A stretch of DNA of 64,000 nt from CBDCFV01 sp965261795 (GTDB lineage: Bacteria; Chloroflexota; Dehalococcoidia; Lucifugimonadales; UBA3495), in assembly GCA_965261795.1 (NCBI GenBank), contig OZ253476.1, positions 3,224,001 through 3,288,000 on the forward strand. The letters run 5' to 3'. Made by a program: the position numbers and the translations under genes. The notes under the pieces are model-generated. The model ran no database searches, was not told the DNA's origin, and worked only from the letters and a program-made list of their open reading frames with translations. The stretch's first letter is position 1, and every line of letters begins with the position of its first letter. Positions 34,528 to 42,904 of this stretch are shown one piece after another.

Positions 34528-35661
34528 ATGGCCTTGAGCGATATGAGGTTGATTGTGCCCGCCGCGAACCCCATGGAACGCGCCATCGCCTTGGCCCAAC
34601 AAGCGCTGGGCACCACCAGCCCCAATCCAGCCGTGGGCGCGGTGATAGTGAACGATGGAAAAATCCTGGGCAGCGGGCATACCCAGCCACCGGGCGGACC
34701 GCACGCCGAAATCATGGCCCTGAGGGAAGCGGGCCCTCCGGCCATGAACGCTGCCCTGTACACCACGCTGGAGCCTTGCTGCACCTACGGTAGGACTCCC
34801 CCCTGCACGGACGCCATCATAGATGCGGGCATCAAAGAGGTGCATATCGGCGCCACAGACCCCAACCCGCGCGTTTCCGGCAACGGAGCAGCCCAGTTGG
34901 TGGCCGCGGGCATCTACGTGAAGTTCGTCGAGGATGCTGGCGTGATGCGGGAGCTTTACGAAGCCTTCGCAAAGCACATAAACACCGGCCTGCCCTTTGT
35001 AACCAGCAAATTTGCCATGAGCCTTGACGGCAAAATCGCCACCCGCACCGGAGACTCGAAGTGGGTAACCGGTCCCGAGGCCCGCGGTAGGGTCCAACGC
35101 CTGCGCCGGGAGGCCGATGCGGTAATGGTGGGGGTTAACACCGTGCTGGCTGACGACCCGCAGCTTACAGCCCGGGACGGGGACGGCGCACCTTTGTCGA
35201 GGCAGCCCCTGCGGGTTATACTCGACAGCCGCTGCCGCACTCCGCCGGACGCGCGGCTATTGCGGGAACCCGGGACCACACTGGTGCTTACAACCGGCGA
35301 TGCGCCCAAGGAACGGGCTGACACTCTCGCAAGCGCCGGTGCAGAAGTAATAATGGCTTGCCAACCGTGCGAATCAAGGGTTGACCTGGACATCGCTCTG
35401 AAGGAGTTGGGCCGGCGAGGGGTGGTGAGTCTCCTGGTGGAAGCCGGCGGCACGTTGCAGGGAGCACTCTTCGACGCCGGTCTGGTTGACAAGGTATTCG
35501 CTTTCATAGCCCCGGTTATCATAGGCGGCGCTCAATCGGCCTCCCCGGTGGAAGGGACCGGCCCGGAGTTGATGGCCGGTACGCAGCGGCTTCACTTGAC
35601 CTGCTTGGAACAGTACGGGCCAGACTGGTTAATAACGGGCTACCCCAAGGAGGACAGCTAG
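34528..35661 (+). CDS. ribD: Bifunctional riboflavin deaminase/reductase
   Basis: 377 residues, both domains present. The N-terminal deaminase has the zinc motif GPHAEIMAL and TTLEPCCTYGRTPPC; the C-terminal reductase starts near residue 155 with SKFAMSLDGKIATRTGDSKWVTG and has MVGVNTVLADDPQLTAR. It carries out steps two and three from the GTP-derived pyrimidine. First gene of ribD-ribE-ribBA. An ATG at 34543 (residue 6) is an alternative start. Confidence 0.94.
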   Translation: MALSDMRLIVPAANPMERAIALAQQALGTTSPNPAVGAVIVNDGKILGSGHTQPPGGPHAEIMALREAGPPAMNAALYTTLEPCCTYGRTPPCTDAIIDAGIKEVHIGATDPNPRVSGNGAAQLVAAGIYVKFVEDAGVMRELYEAFAKHINTGLPFVTSKFAMSLDGKIATRTGDSKWVTGPEARGRVQRLRREADAVMVGVNTVLADDPQLTARDGDGAPLSRQPLRVILDSRCRTPPDARLLREPGTTLVLTTGDAPKERADTLASAGAEVIMACQPCESRVDLDIALKELGRRGVVSLLVEAGGTLQGALFDAGLVDKVFAFIAPVIIGGAQSASPVEGTGPELMAGTQRLHLTCLEQYGPDWLITGYPKEDS

Positions 35662-35662
35662 T

Positions 35663-36238
35663 TTGTTTACCGGTATAGTGGAAGAGGTAGGTACAGCGGC
35701 CGGGGTGGGTGCCCATCGCCTGACGGTACGGGCGGAAATGGTGTTGGACGGCTTGAAGCTTGGCGACAGCATGTCTGTCAATGGCGCCTGTTTGACCGTC
35801 GTTGCACTTGAAGATTCCACCTTCAGCGTGGACGTGTCTCCCGAAACCCTCCGGCGCACCTCGTTAGGGGACCTTGCCGAGGGACAAAGACTCAACCTGG
35901 AACGCCCTTTGGCTGTTACAGACCGGTTGGGCGGGCATATCGTCCAAGGCCACGTGGACGGGACCGGGCGTGTCACGTCCTGGACACCGGAAGGCGATTC
36001 GATGATCCTGAGGGTCAGGTGCCCCAAGAGGTTGATGCTGTATATCGTGGAAAAAGGGTTTGTTGCTGTTGACGGTATAAGTCTCACCGTGGTAAAAAAG
36101 GGTGCATCATCCTTCACCTTGTCGTTGATACCGTACACTTTACAAAACACCAATTTGCAGGGGAAAGTTGCGGGCGACCGGGTTAACCTGGAGGCTGATA
36201 TCGTAGCTAAATACGTGGAAAGCATGCTGGCGCGGTGA
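35663..36238 (+). CDS. ribE: Riboflavin synthase alpha subunit
   Basis: 191 residues with the two internally repeated lumazine-binding halves: MFTGIVEEVG with NGACLTV, and GHIVQGHVDGTG with VAVDGISLTVV. Dismutates two lumazines to riboflavin. Start is TTG, 1 base after the ribD stop (TAG-T-TTG), so it is coupled to ribD. Slightly short but complete. Confidence 0.93.
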   Translation: MFTGIVEEVGTAAGVGAHRLTVRAEMVLDGLKLGDSMSVNGACLTVVALEDSTFSVDVSPETLRRTSLGDLAEGQRLNLERPLAVTDRLGGHIVQGHVDGTGRVTSWTPEGDSMILRVRCPKRLMLYIVEKGFVAVDGISLTVVKKGASSFTLSLIPYTLQNTNLQGKVAGDRVNLEADIVAKYVESMLAR

Positions 36239-36280
36239 GCGGGTAGGTGTATCAATCTACCAATACGGAAGGATGGATTT

Positions 36281-37486
36281 ATGCCTCTGTGTAGTTTAGA
36301 AGAGGCCTTGGAAGACCTGAAAGCCGGAAAGTTCGTGCTAGTCGTTGACGATGAGCAACGGGAGAACGAAGGCGATCTTGTAATGCCTGCTGAAATGGTT
36401 ACCCCGGAGGCTGTCAACTTCGCGGTGACCGAGGCCAGAGGACTGCTGTGCTTGCCCATCGTCGGCGAGCGGTTGGACGAACTTGAAATTCCCCAAATGA
36501 TTCCCAAGAACGTCTCCACCAAAAATCATACCGCTTTCACCGTCTCGGTGGACTATAACCAAGACACCACCACTGGCATCTCCGCGCATGACCGGGCTGC
36601 TACCGTCAGGGCCATGATAGATAGCAACATCGGCCCCGAAATGTTCTCTCGCCCGGGACACCTGTTCCCTCTCCGTTACCACCCTGGCGGCGTTCTTGCC
36701 CGGGCCGGGCATACCGAAGCCATAGTAGACCTGTGCCGCATCGCTGGCATGTACCCGGCGGGCATTGTCTGCGAGATCATGAACGACGACGGCACCATGG
36801 CGCGAATGCCCAAGCTGGAGGAGTTCGCCGAGCGCCACAAACTGCGCATCTTGAGCATAGCGCAGATCATCGCCTACCGCAGACGCCACGAAAAGTTGAT
36901 CGAACGGGTTGCCGAGGCCCGGCTGCCCACCAAGTACGGCGAATTCAAGGCCATCGCCTACCGCAGCGAAGTGGACCCGGGCGAGCACATCGGAATGACC
37001 ATTGGCGAGTGGGACCCGGATGAACCCGTGCTGGCCCGCATCCACAGCGAATGCCTGACCGGCGACGTGTTCGGCAGCATGCGCTGCGACTGTGGCGAGC
37101 AGGTGGAGATGGCGCTGAGTATCCTGGGGCAAGCAGGCACGGGCGCCTTCGTTTATATGCGGCAGGAAGGCCGCGGCATCGGGCTGCACAACAAGATTAA
37201 GGCCTACTCGCTGCAGGACGGTGGAATGGACACCATAGAGGCGAACGCTTCTCTGGGGTTCGAGGCTGACCTGCGCCACTACGGCATTGGGGCCCAGATT
37301 CTGCAAGACTTGGGGGTCAAAAAGCTGAGGCTGTTGACCAATAACCCCCGCAAGGTGGTGGGCATATCAGGATTTGACTTGGAGATAGTGGAGCGGGTGC
37401 CGGTGGAGGCCAAAGTAACTGACGAAAACCGGAATTACCTGCGCACCAAGAAAACACGCTTGGGCCATTTCCTGGCTAACTGCTAG
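36281..37486 (+). CDS. ribBA: Bifunctional DHBP synthase / GTP cyclohydrolase II
   Basis: 401 residues. RibB half: DDEQRENEGDLVMPAE and RPGHLFPLRYHPGGVLARAGHTEA. RibA half: HSECLTGDVFGSMRCDCGEQ with zinc cysteines, and RQEGRGIGLHNKIKAY. It supplies both substrates of the pathway. The order D-E-BA is the common rib operon, but ribH (lumazine synthase), which usually follows, is absent; a terminator comes instead. ribH must lie elsewhere. Confidence 0.94.
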   Translation: MPLCSLEEALEDLKAGKFVLVVDDEQRENEGDLVMPAEMVTPEAVNFAVTEARGLLCLPIVGERLDELEIPQMIPKNVSTKNHTAFTVSVDYNQDTTTGISAHDRAATVRAMIDSNIGPEMFSRPGHLFPLRYHPGGVLARAGHTEAIVDLCRIAGMYPAGIVCEIMNDDGTMARMPKLEEFAERHKLRILSIAQIIAYRRRHEKLIERVAEARLPTKYGEFKAIAYRSEVDPGEHIGMTIGEWDPDEPVLARIHSECLTGDVFGSMRCDCGEQVEMALSILGQAGTGAFVYMRQEGRGIGLHNKIKAYSLQDGGMDTIEANASLGFEADLRHYGIGAQILQDLGVKKLRLLTNNPRKVVGISGFDLEIVERVPVEAKVTDENRNYLRTKKTRLGHFLANC

Positions 37487-37515
37487 GCAATTTCAAAACG
37501 ACCCAAAAACGAGAT

Positions 37516-37545
37516 GCGGGAGCATTACTCCCGCCTCTTTTTATT
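37516..37545 (+). terminator. Rho-independent terminator of the rib operon
   Basis: GCGGGAG, loop CATTA, CTCCCGC, then CTCTTTTTATT. Positioned 30 bases after the ribBA stop. Confidence 0.88.
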
Positions 37546-37650
37546 GTTCCCGGCAATCCCCTGTCCGCAATCGGGGCAATGGCTTGTGATCAGGCAGTGG
37601 CCGGGCGCATTCGGCTGCGTTGGCGCAGGTCTGGGCACAGGTTGTCCATC

Positions 37651-38752
37651 TTACTCTTCTCCCACCCTGGACATCAGATAGGCATCGATAAACCCGCCCA
37701 GGTTGCCGTCCAGCACTGCGTCGGGGTTGCCGCTATGGTAGTTGGTGCGGTGGTCTTTCACTGACTTGTATGGGTGTAACACGTAGCTGCGGATTTGGTT
37801 CCCCCATTCCGGGACCGACCGATCTCCCCTTAGCTTCGCCAGCTCAATAGCCTTCTCTTCGTTCTTTTTGGCCAGGAGCCTGGCCTTCAAAATACGCATC
37901 GCAAACTCGCGGTTCTGGTGCTGCGAGCGTTCGTTCTGGCAACTGACGACCATGCCGGTGGGCAGGTGGGTCAGGCGCACCGCCGAGGCAACCTTCTGCA
38001 CGTTCTGGCCGCCGGGGCCGCTGGACCGGAAAACGTCAAGCTTTATGTCTTCCTGCCGGACTTCTATATCCGGGTCCTCTTCCGCCGACGGCAGGATTTC
38101 CACTTCTGCAAAGGAGGTATGGCGCAAGTGGTTGGGATCGTAGGGCGACAGCCGAACCAGCCGGTGCACTCCACGTTCGGCACTGAGGTAGCCAAAGGCG
38201 TGGGGGCCGGCCACCTCCAACACCCCGGTGCGCAGCCCAGCCTCATCACCGTAGGAAAGGTCCATCACCTGCACGGGGCGGGCGTTCACCTCGGCCCACC
38301 GCACGTACATCCGAAGCAGCATTTCCGCCCAGTCCTGGGAGTCGGTGCCGCCGGCGCCGGCATGAATGGATACGATGGCGGACCGGTCATCATAAGGGCC
38401 GGACAACGTCAAGGCGGTCTCATGCTTGCGAAGAGCATCCGTGATCTTAACGGCATCCTCCTCCAACTGGGGCAGCAGCGAGTCCTCCCTTTCCTCCAAC
38501 GCCAGCTCCGTCAACTCCAGGAGAGAATCCGTCTCGGATTGTAAGTCCCGCCATGCACTTACGGTGTCCTTAATGCGGCCCAACTCCCGCATCTTATGTT
38601 GGGCTTCCCTGCGGTCATCCCAATAACCGGGAGCAGCCGCTTCCAGTTCCATTTGAGCTATCGTTTTCTCTTTGTCGGCGAGGTCAAAGACGCTCCACTA
38701 TCGCCTCTATTTTGTTGCGGATGGACTTCAGTTGCTCTTGTAGCTCTTCCAT
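37651..38752 (-). CDS. prfB: Peptide chain release factor 2, with programmed +1 frameshift
   Basis: Decodes UGA and UAA stops. The ORF from the ATG at 38752 (MEELQEQLKSIRNKIEAI) reaches CTT-TGA-C; TGA is at 38684-38686. A +1 shift gives CTT-GAC and continues into the main frame (LADKEKTIAQMELEAAAPGYW). A GGAG just upstream may act as the internal Shine-Dalgarno stimulator. The catalytic GGQ lies in SSGPGGQNVQKVASAVRLTH, and the RF2 specificity loop follows the standard layout. A naive gene caller would start at the internal ATG 38652 and lose 33 residues. Confidence 0.95.
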
Positions 38753-38929
38753 GACATTCCCTCACTATTCCAAATAAATGCCCGCCCGATTCCCGTTGGG
38801 TTACAGTAGAACAACCGGGCGCATTCTTTCAACACATTCCAGTATAGCAAACGGATGAAGCAAGTCTTGAAGGCTTTGCCATCTTAGATGAGGGCGTATG
38901 AAGGGCGGGATGTTTTCGCAAATCTGTGG

Positions 38930-39292
38930 TTATGGGCCTCTGTTATGGTATGCGAGCATCCGCGTCACGAAATCGTGGACCCTGGGACGGTCTGCGTCCA
39001 ATTCGAAATCTTCCATGAAGTTGTGGTAGAAATTCCACCGGAATTTCTCGGCAAACCCGAAGCCTGTTCCGATGAATGGGTCTGCGAACTCAACGCTCAA
39101 CCTCTCGACGGCGTTCTTCATGGCCCGGTGACTCCCGTAGTCCCAGCCTCGCTGATGGGCCATCTCCATCACAACCTGCGTGGCCGCGCCCCAAAGCTTC
39201 TCCGACCCCTGCCGCAGATCTCCAGCAGCAAACTCGCGGTCCGAAGCCGCCAGAAAGTCTTGTGACGCCTGTATTCGCTCGTTGATGGTCAT
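38930..39292 (-). CDS. PaREP1/HEPN-like helical protein
   Basis: 120 residues from the ATG at 39292 (MTINERIQASQDFL); an upstream ATG at 39316 is possible. The segment ASDREFAAGDLRQGSEKLWGAATQVVMEMA resembles the PaREP1 family, a HEPN-related helical fold in which a residue pattern GD-xx-QASEKLW is conserved. No second domain or partner gene is adjacent, so a stand-alone HEPN-type protein is the best guess. It is the first gene of the AT-richer accessory stretch. Confidence 0.55.
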   Translation of the reverse strand: MTINERIQASQDFLAASDREFAAGDLRQGSEKLWGAATQVVMEMAHQRGWDYGSHRAMKNAVERLSVEFADPFIGTGFGFAEKFRWNFYHNFMEDFELDADRPRVHDFVTRMLAYHNRGP

Positions 39293-39406
39293 GCGTTCTC
39301 CGCTTAAACCTGGCAAAAGTAACAGTGACGATTATACATTGATCGGCGGTCAGCCGGACGACGGGTTGTCATAGACTGGCAAAATGCTACCTGCCACTCA
39401 GGCCAG

Positions 39407-39735
39407 CTATCGGCACAGCAAATCGTAAGCTATGGTAATAGCCAAATCGTCATTCTGTTCCACAAGTTGGCAGGCATTTTCCCCGGCGTCGTTCCTCGCC
39501 CTGAAGTTGGCTCCACTGTCAATCAATAATGCAATTTTAGCCACCGCGTAGTAAGGTGGTATGAGCGAGAAACTGGCCACTAAATGCAACGGTGTATCCC
39601 CATTTTCATCCCTTGCGTTAACGTCCGCACCACGGTCTACAGGGAAACCGCATTCTAAATTTGGACGAGTCTGGAAGTCCGAATTCCTTCGACAACCAGT
39701 AAAAGCGTCCGTTGGATTACGCCCAAATCGGTCAT
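39407..39735 (-). pseudogene. Ankyrin-repeat gene remnant
   Basis: The minus strand encodes ankyrin repeats without a credible start: RGADVNARDENGDTPLHLVA, then KIALLIDSGANFRARNDAG, ending at TAG 39407-39409. The frame is open back to a TGA near 39736. It lies directly downstream of the intact ankyrin lipoprotein gene in the same orientation and is probably the displaced 3' part of a related gene, or of that gene before a frameshift. A TTG or internal ATG at 39589 could still express a fragment. Confidence 0.55.
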
Positions 39736-39778
39736 TTCAACGGTAATTAGCCAAGAGGCTGACCATAAATTCCTTGCA

Positions 39779-40450
39779 TCAAATTAGAATGCGGTTGCCC
39801 TGACACGGTCTAGGAGCAACTTGACAAACGACTAGATCTGCGTCCGCTTCAGCCCGAATTTCTTCTTCTGTCATGTCTTCCGCAAATGCGGGCCTAACAT
39901 GCCTCATGGATTTGGCAGCCGAATGCAGAAGGGTCCTACCGAAGATGCCCTTCGCATCAATTTCGGCACCACGGTCCAGCAGCAGTGCTGTAACCGCTGG
40001 TTCTTCGTTGAAGCCAGCCGCCTCATGTAAGGGCGTATTGCCCCCACCCCCGATGTCGCCCCTAGCATCAATCTCCGCACCGCCGTCCAGTAGCACTTCT
40101 ATAACCGATGGCTCTTGATTATAACGAGCCGCATTGTGGAGGGGCGATTGGCCGTGGTCATCCCTTGCATCGATGTCCGCGCCCCGGTCCAGCAATAGCG
40201 TGACAACAGAAGGGTCTTCATTACATCTCGCCACTTGATGCACCAGCGTCGCTCCATCCTCATATATCTTGGCATCGATGTTCGCGTCCTCTTCAAGTTC
40301 GACGAGCGCATCTTGAATATTGGCGTTACACCAGTTTAGATCGTCGTATTGACTCTTGGAGTCGCCGCCACACGCCAGAACCGTAGATAAAATTAGGGCA
40401 CTCAGGCCCAATGCCAACAGTGACCTCAATCGGTGTTGCCCTTTGGTCAT
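39779..40450 (-). CDS. Ankyrin-repeat lipoprotein
   Basis: 223 residues from the ATG at 40450: a basic N-terminus, hydrophobic LLALGLSALILSTV and a lipobox LAC, so it is exported and lipid-anchored. About four ankyrin repeats follow (LLLDRGADIDARDDHGQSPL, LLDGGAEIDARGDIGGGG, LLLDRGAEIDAKGIFGRTLL). The last 45 residues are acidic and atypical, suggesting the end was replaced when the downstream remnant was cut off. Codon use is more AT-rich than in the core genes. Function unknown; probably protein binding at the cell surface. Confidence 0.72.
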   Translation of the reverse strand: MTKGQHRLRSLLALGLSALILSTVLACGGDSKSQYDDLNWCNANIQDALVELEEDANIDAKIYEDGATLVHQVARCNEDPSVVTLLLDRGADIDARDDHGQSPLHNAARYNQEPSVIEVLLDGGAEIDARGDIGGGGNTPLHEAAGFNEEPAVTALLLDRGAEIDAKGIFGRTLLHSAAKSMRHVRPAFAEDMTEEEIRAEADADLVVCQVAPRPCQGNRILI

Positions 40451-40522
40451 TAACGCTGGCTCTCTTTCAAGTAAGCAGGAGACAGGTTGTGCGAAAGCAG
40501 TTGTAGAGTCATGTGTTGACAC

Positions 40523-41378
40523 TCAGTGTTTGTCCATTGGCTGGGTAAGTCTGCGGGAGTTGTCGAACTCTTTATACCTTTCAACGAGGTCTTCCAAATC
40601 GGTTTTCACTAACCGGAAAGTCTCCTTTAGGAAAATCTCGTATACTATGAAGTACCCAATGTCATGGTATTCGATTCCTATGCCTTTGCCCAAGCACTTT
40701 TGGATTTTGTCCCTAATCTTCTCGTTGACCATTTTACGACGACCATTTGCATGAGCAATCGCGTTACGGAGATAGGAAAGCATCTTCAATCGTTCCCAAG
40801 ACTCACTGCTTTTGGATAATTCGAATTTGAGTTCCTGTTCGTAGTATTTTCTTGCTCGGTCTAAGAGATCTCCCCTCCTGTTGTCGCTAGGCGGTGTCGT
40901 CAAATTGGCCGTCATTCCGGCGAGAGTCGGGATCCGGATAAATTTGGGACCGAATACCACACTGTTGGTGCGGATTCTGGATTCCCGCCTCCGCGGGAAT
41001 GACGGAAATATGCAATTGACGACACTCCCTAAGGGAAATCGTCTTTCCTCTCTTCTTCTGGATGAGATTTGCTATTTCCGTCACCGTGGTCTCATACACG
41101 GTGTACAAGGAGACCAAGAAGGGGTTACACAAAATACGAGGTAATTGAAAATCAACGTAATGGTCGTAATTGTCACGTATATAGTGTGACTCAGTTAGCC
41201 ATTCCTCATAGTCATAGCCAAGATGGCTAAGTTTAGTTAAGGCAGCTTCAAACTCGTGTTTCGCCGAACGTTTACTTTGCTCCATTTGTTCTTCAATGTG
41301 CTTCAGATGGACTTCGAGCACATCCAAGTCCAAAGACACTTCGAGCAGCCGGAAATCAATATAAATTGGTCTACTCAT
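40523..41378 (-). pseudogene. Large HEPN-type gene split by a palindromic repeat element
   Basis: Two frames together make one protein. The N-part (41378 to about 41012) is helical: LPRILCNPFLVSLYTVYETTVTEIANLI resembles MAE_28990/RiboL-PSP-HEPN proteins. The C-part (about 40893 to 40523) contains LRNAIAHANGR, the R-N-x3-H HEPN RNase motif. Between them the reading frame runs into VIPAEAGIQNP, a typical translation of a dispersed palindromic repeat, and stops at 40887. The C-part frame differs by one. Expression of a functional protein is unlikely. Confidence 0.68.
40894..41025. repeat. MITE-like palindromic repeat element inside a HEPN gene
   Basis: The core 40911-41003 (93 bp) has terminal inverted repeats beginning GTCATTCC and ending GGAATGAC; the arms match imperfectly over about 28 bases. 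Outer arms GTGTCGTCAAATTG (40894) and CAATTGACGACAC (41013) extend the symmetry. The pattern GTCATTCCCGC... is a widespread class of dispersed non-autonomous repeats. No transposase is encoded and I see no second copy in this window. Confidence 0.7.
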
Positions 41379-41485
41379 CTATGCCACCATATGTTCATCC
41401 AGATCCAGCCAAACTTGCAGGGCATCCCGCTACATTCTACACTCGATATAATTGATCGGGGATTCAGCCAAGTGGAAGGTATCCG

Positions 41486-41818
41486 TTGAATCTCCTCGAC
41501 CATTGCATCGACTACCGCGGGCGGCGAATCGAGTTTCCGCAATCGTCCGTGCACCACATTTCATATGGGCATCCTGAGATATACGCTTATCTCCCCCGAA
41601 TCTGTGAAGTGTTGGCGGAACCGGACATTGTGTTCTCCCGCCCAAGTCAAAACACTCACATCTACTGCAAGAGTGGCATCTACTTTGACGAATACACGTC
41701 ATCTTATTTCGTGGTGTATGTCAGTTATACTAACGCTGGAAGGACCATCGAGACTGCGTATTCGACAAGCCGGCTACCAAGTGGATTGTTCCGCATATAC
41801 CCACGGAGAATGACATGA
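41486..41818 (+). CDS. PBECR/BECR-fold-like nuclease, putative toxin
   Basis: 110 residues from a TTG start at 41486. The pattern IEFPQSSVHHISYGHPEIYAYLP, then EVLAEPDIVF, YFVVYVSY and ETAYSTSRLP, resembles the phage-type barnase/EndoU/colicin/RelE-like (PBECR, DUF4258-like) small nucleases. Its stop overlaps the next ATG by 4 bases, as in a toxin-antitoxin or nuclease-immunity pair. The divergent gap of 107 bases to the HEPN remnant could hold its promoter. Family assignment rests on motif memory only. Confidence 0.5.
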   Translation: MNLLDHCIDYRGRRIEFPQSSVHHISYGHPEIYAYLPRICEVLAEPDIVFSRPSQNTHIYCKSGIYFDEYTSSYFVVYVSYTNAGRTIETAYSTSRLPSGLFRIYPRRMT

Positions 41819-42237
41819 CCAAGCGAGACACACGAATCAATGGGGACCGGGTCGTTGCCGCCAACCGGGACCTTCTTAACCAGATCGAGAAACGAGGAGT
41901 CGACGTGGTCTATGATGATGTGTTGGACACGTTGTTTATCGAGATTGGCGGTCCTAGAAGGGCGACTAACGTACATGTGGACGCAGACATCATGCTCCGG
42001 ATTGACCCCACTACAATGGAAGTTGTGGCAGCCGAGATTCCCCTATACCAAAAAGGCTTTGTTCGATACCGTCGGACACTCGCAAATTCCATCGAAGATC
42101 TGGGAGTACGTGATGGCAGGGAGTCCGCTCCCGTGAAACCTCACGTGGCCCCCGAGAGAGTCAGCCAACTGCTCCAAGACTGGATTGCCGCCTTCTGCCG
42201 CCTCGAGCGCGAAACTTGGGACCGCCCGTCACCATAA
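41815..42237 (+). CDS. DUF2283-like small protein, putative antitoxin
   Basis: 140 residues. The middle, VDVVYDDVLDTLFIEIGGPRRATNVHVDADIMLRIDPTTMEVVAAEI, matches the DUF2283-type beta motif (Y-D-x2-x-D-x-LYI... D-x-xG-x-vvGiEI). It starts within the PBECR-like stop and ends 22 bases inside plsY. DUF2283 proteins frequently neighbour small toxins. The N-terminal 25 residues and the C-terminal 45 residues have no obvious family. Confidence 0.5.
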   Translation: MTKRDTRINGDRVVAANRDLLNQIEKRGVDVVYDDVLDTLFIEIGGPRRATNVHVDADIMLRIDPTTMEVVAAEIPLYQKGFVRYRRTLANSIEDLGVRDGRESAPVKPHVAPERVSQLLQDWIAAFCRLERETWDRPSP

Positions 42238-42833
42238 TCCTTTCCATCGCCGCCTACCTCATAGGCTCTATTCCCACCGCCTATATCCTGGTGCGGTGGC
42301 TGACCGGCCAGGATATACGGCGATTGGGCACCGGCAACGTCGGCACGTTGAACACTTACCACCAAGTCGGCTTGGGCGGCGCGGCGGTGATACTGCTGTT
42401 GGACACGGGAAAGGGGGTGTTGGCGGTCTTGGCGCCGGCTTGGCTGGACGCGCCGGAGTGGGCGGTATTCTTGACTACGATCATGGTTCTGGCGGGGCAT
42501 AACTGGCCGGTCTTCCTGGGGTTTCGCGGCGGTAAGGGGGCGGCGGCCATCTTCGGAATCTCCATAGCTTTCGTGCCGCTGCTTACGTTGATTACCCTCT
42601 GCCCAACGGTAATCGTCGCCTTACTGCTTCGTAACGTGGTGCTGGGGGTCGCCTTCGGGTTCGTTATGTTAAATACCATGCTGTTCTTCACGGCCCACGG
42701 CCCTCGGCATATATCCCTTTGCCTATTCCTGACGGTGGTTGTAACCACCACCTACTTGATAAGCATCCGCGCCCATATCGTGGGATGCATTAAATCGCGG
42801 CGCTGGAAGGAATTATTTACGGAGCTTGCCTGA
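42216..42833 (+). CDS. plsY: Glycerol-3-phosphate acyltransferase PlsY
   Basis: 205-residue membrane acyltransferase using acyl-phosphate to make lysophosphatidic acid. The three PlsY cytosolic motifs are visible: LIGSIPTAYIL with RLGTGNVGTLNTY, GHNWPVFLGFRGGKGAA, and a later helix segment in which the third motif is weak. About six membrane helices. Start TTG at 42216 overlaps the upstream gene by 22 bases; this may be accidental, since the upstream pair looks inserted. Confidence 0.87.
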   Translation: MGPPVTIILSIAAYLIGSIPTAYILVRWLTGQDIRRLGTGNVGTLNTYHQVGLGGAAVILLLDTGKGVLAVLAPAWLDAPEWAVFLTTIMVLAGHNWPVFLGFRGGKGAAAIFGISIAFVPLLTLITLCPTVIVALLLRNVVLGVAFGFVMLNTMLFFTAHGPRHISLCLFLTVVVTTTYLISIRAHIVGCIKSRRWKELFTELA

Positions 42834-42863
42834 ACCAAGTCCGTCTTGGGGAGATGCTTGGGT

Positions 42864-42869
42864 TATAAT
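42864..42869 (+). promoter_or_regulatory. -10 element of thrS
   Basis: TATAAT, 36 bases before the ATG at 42905. It covers the TTG at 42869 that would be the longest-ORF start, so that start is excluded if the promoter is real. No clear -35 was seen. Confidence 0.5.
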
Positions 42870-42904
42870 TGGTTCACGCCAACCCAAACGACAGGACAAA
42901 CGAA

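Noticed and set aside
36338..37306. 322-codon minus-strand ORF over ribBA
   Set aside because: Antisense shadow of a gene with all RibB and RibA motifs.
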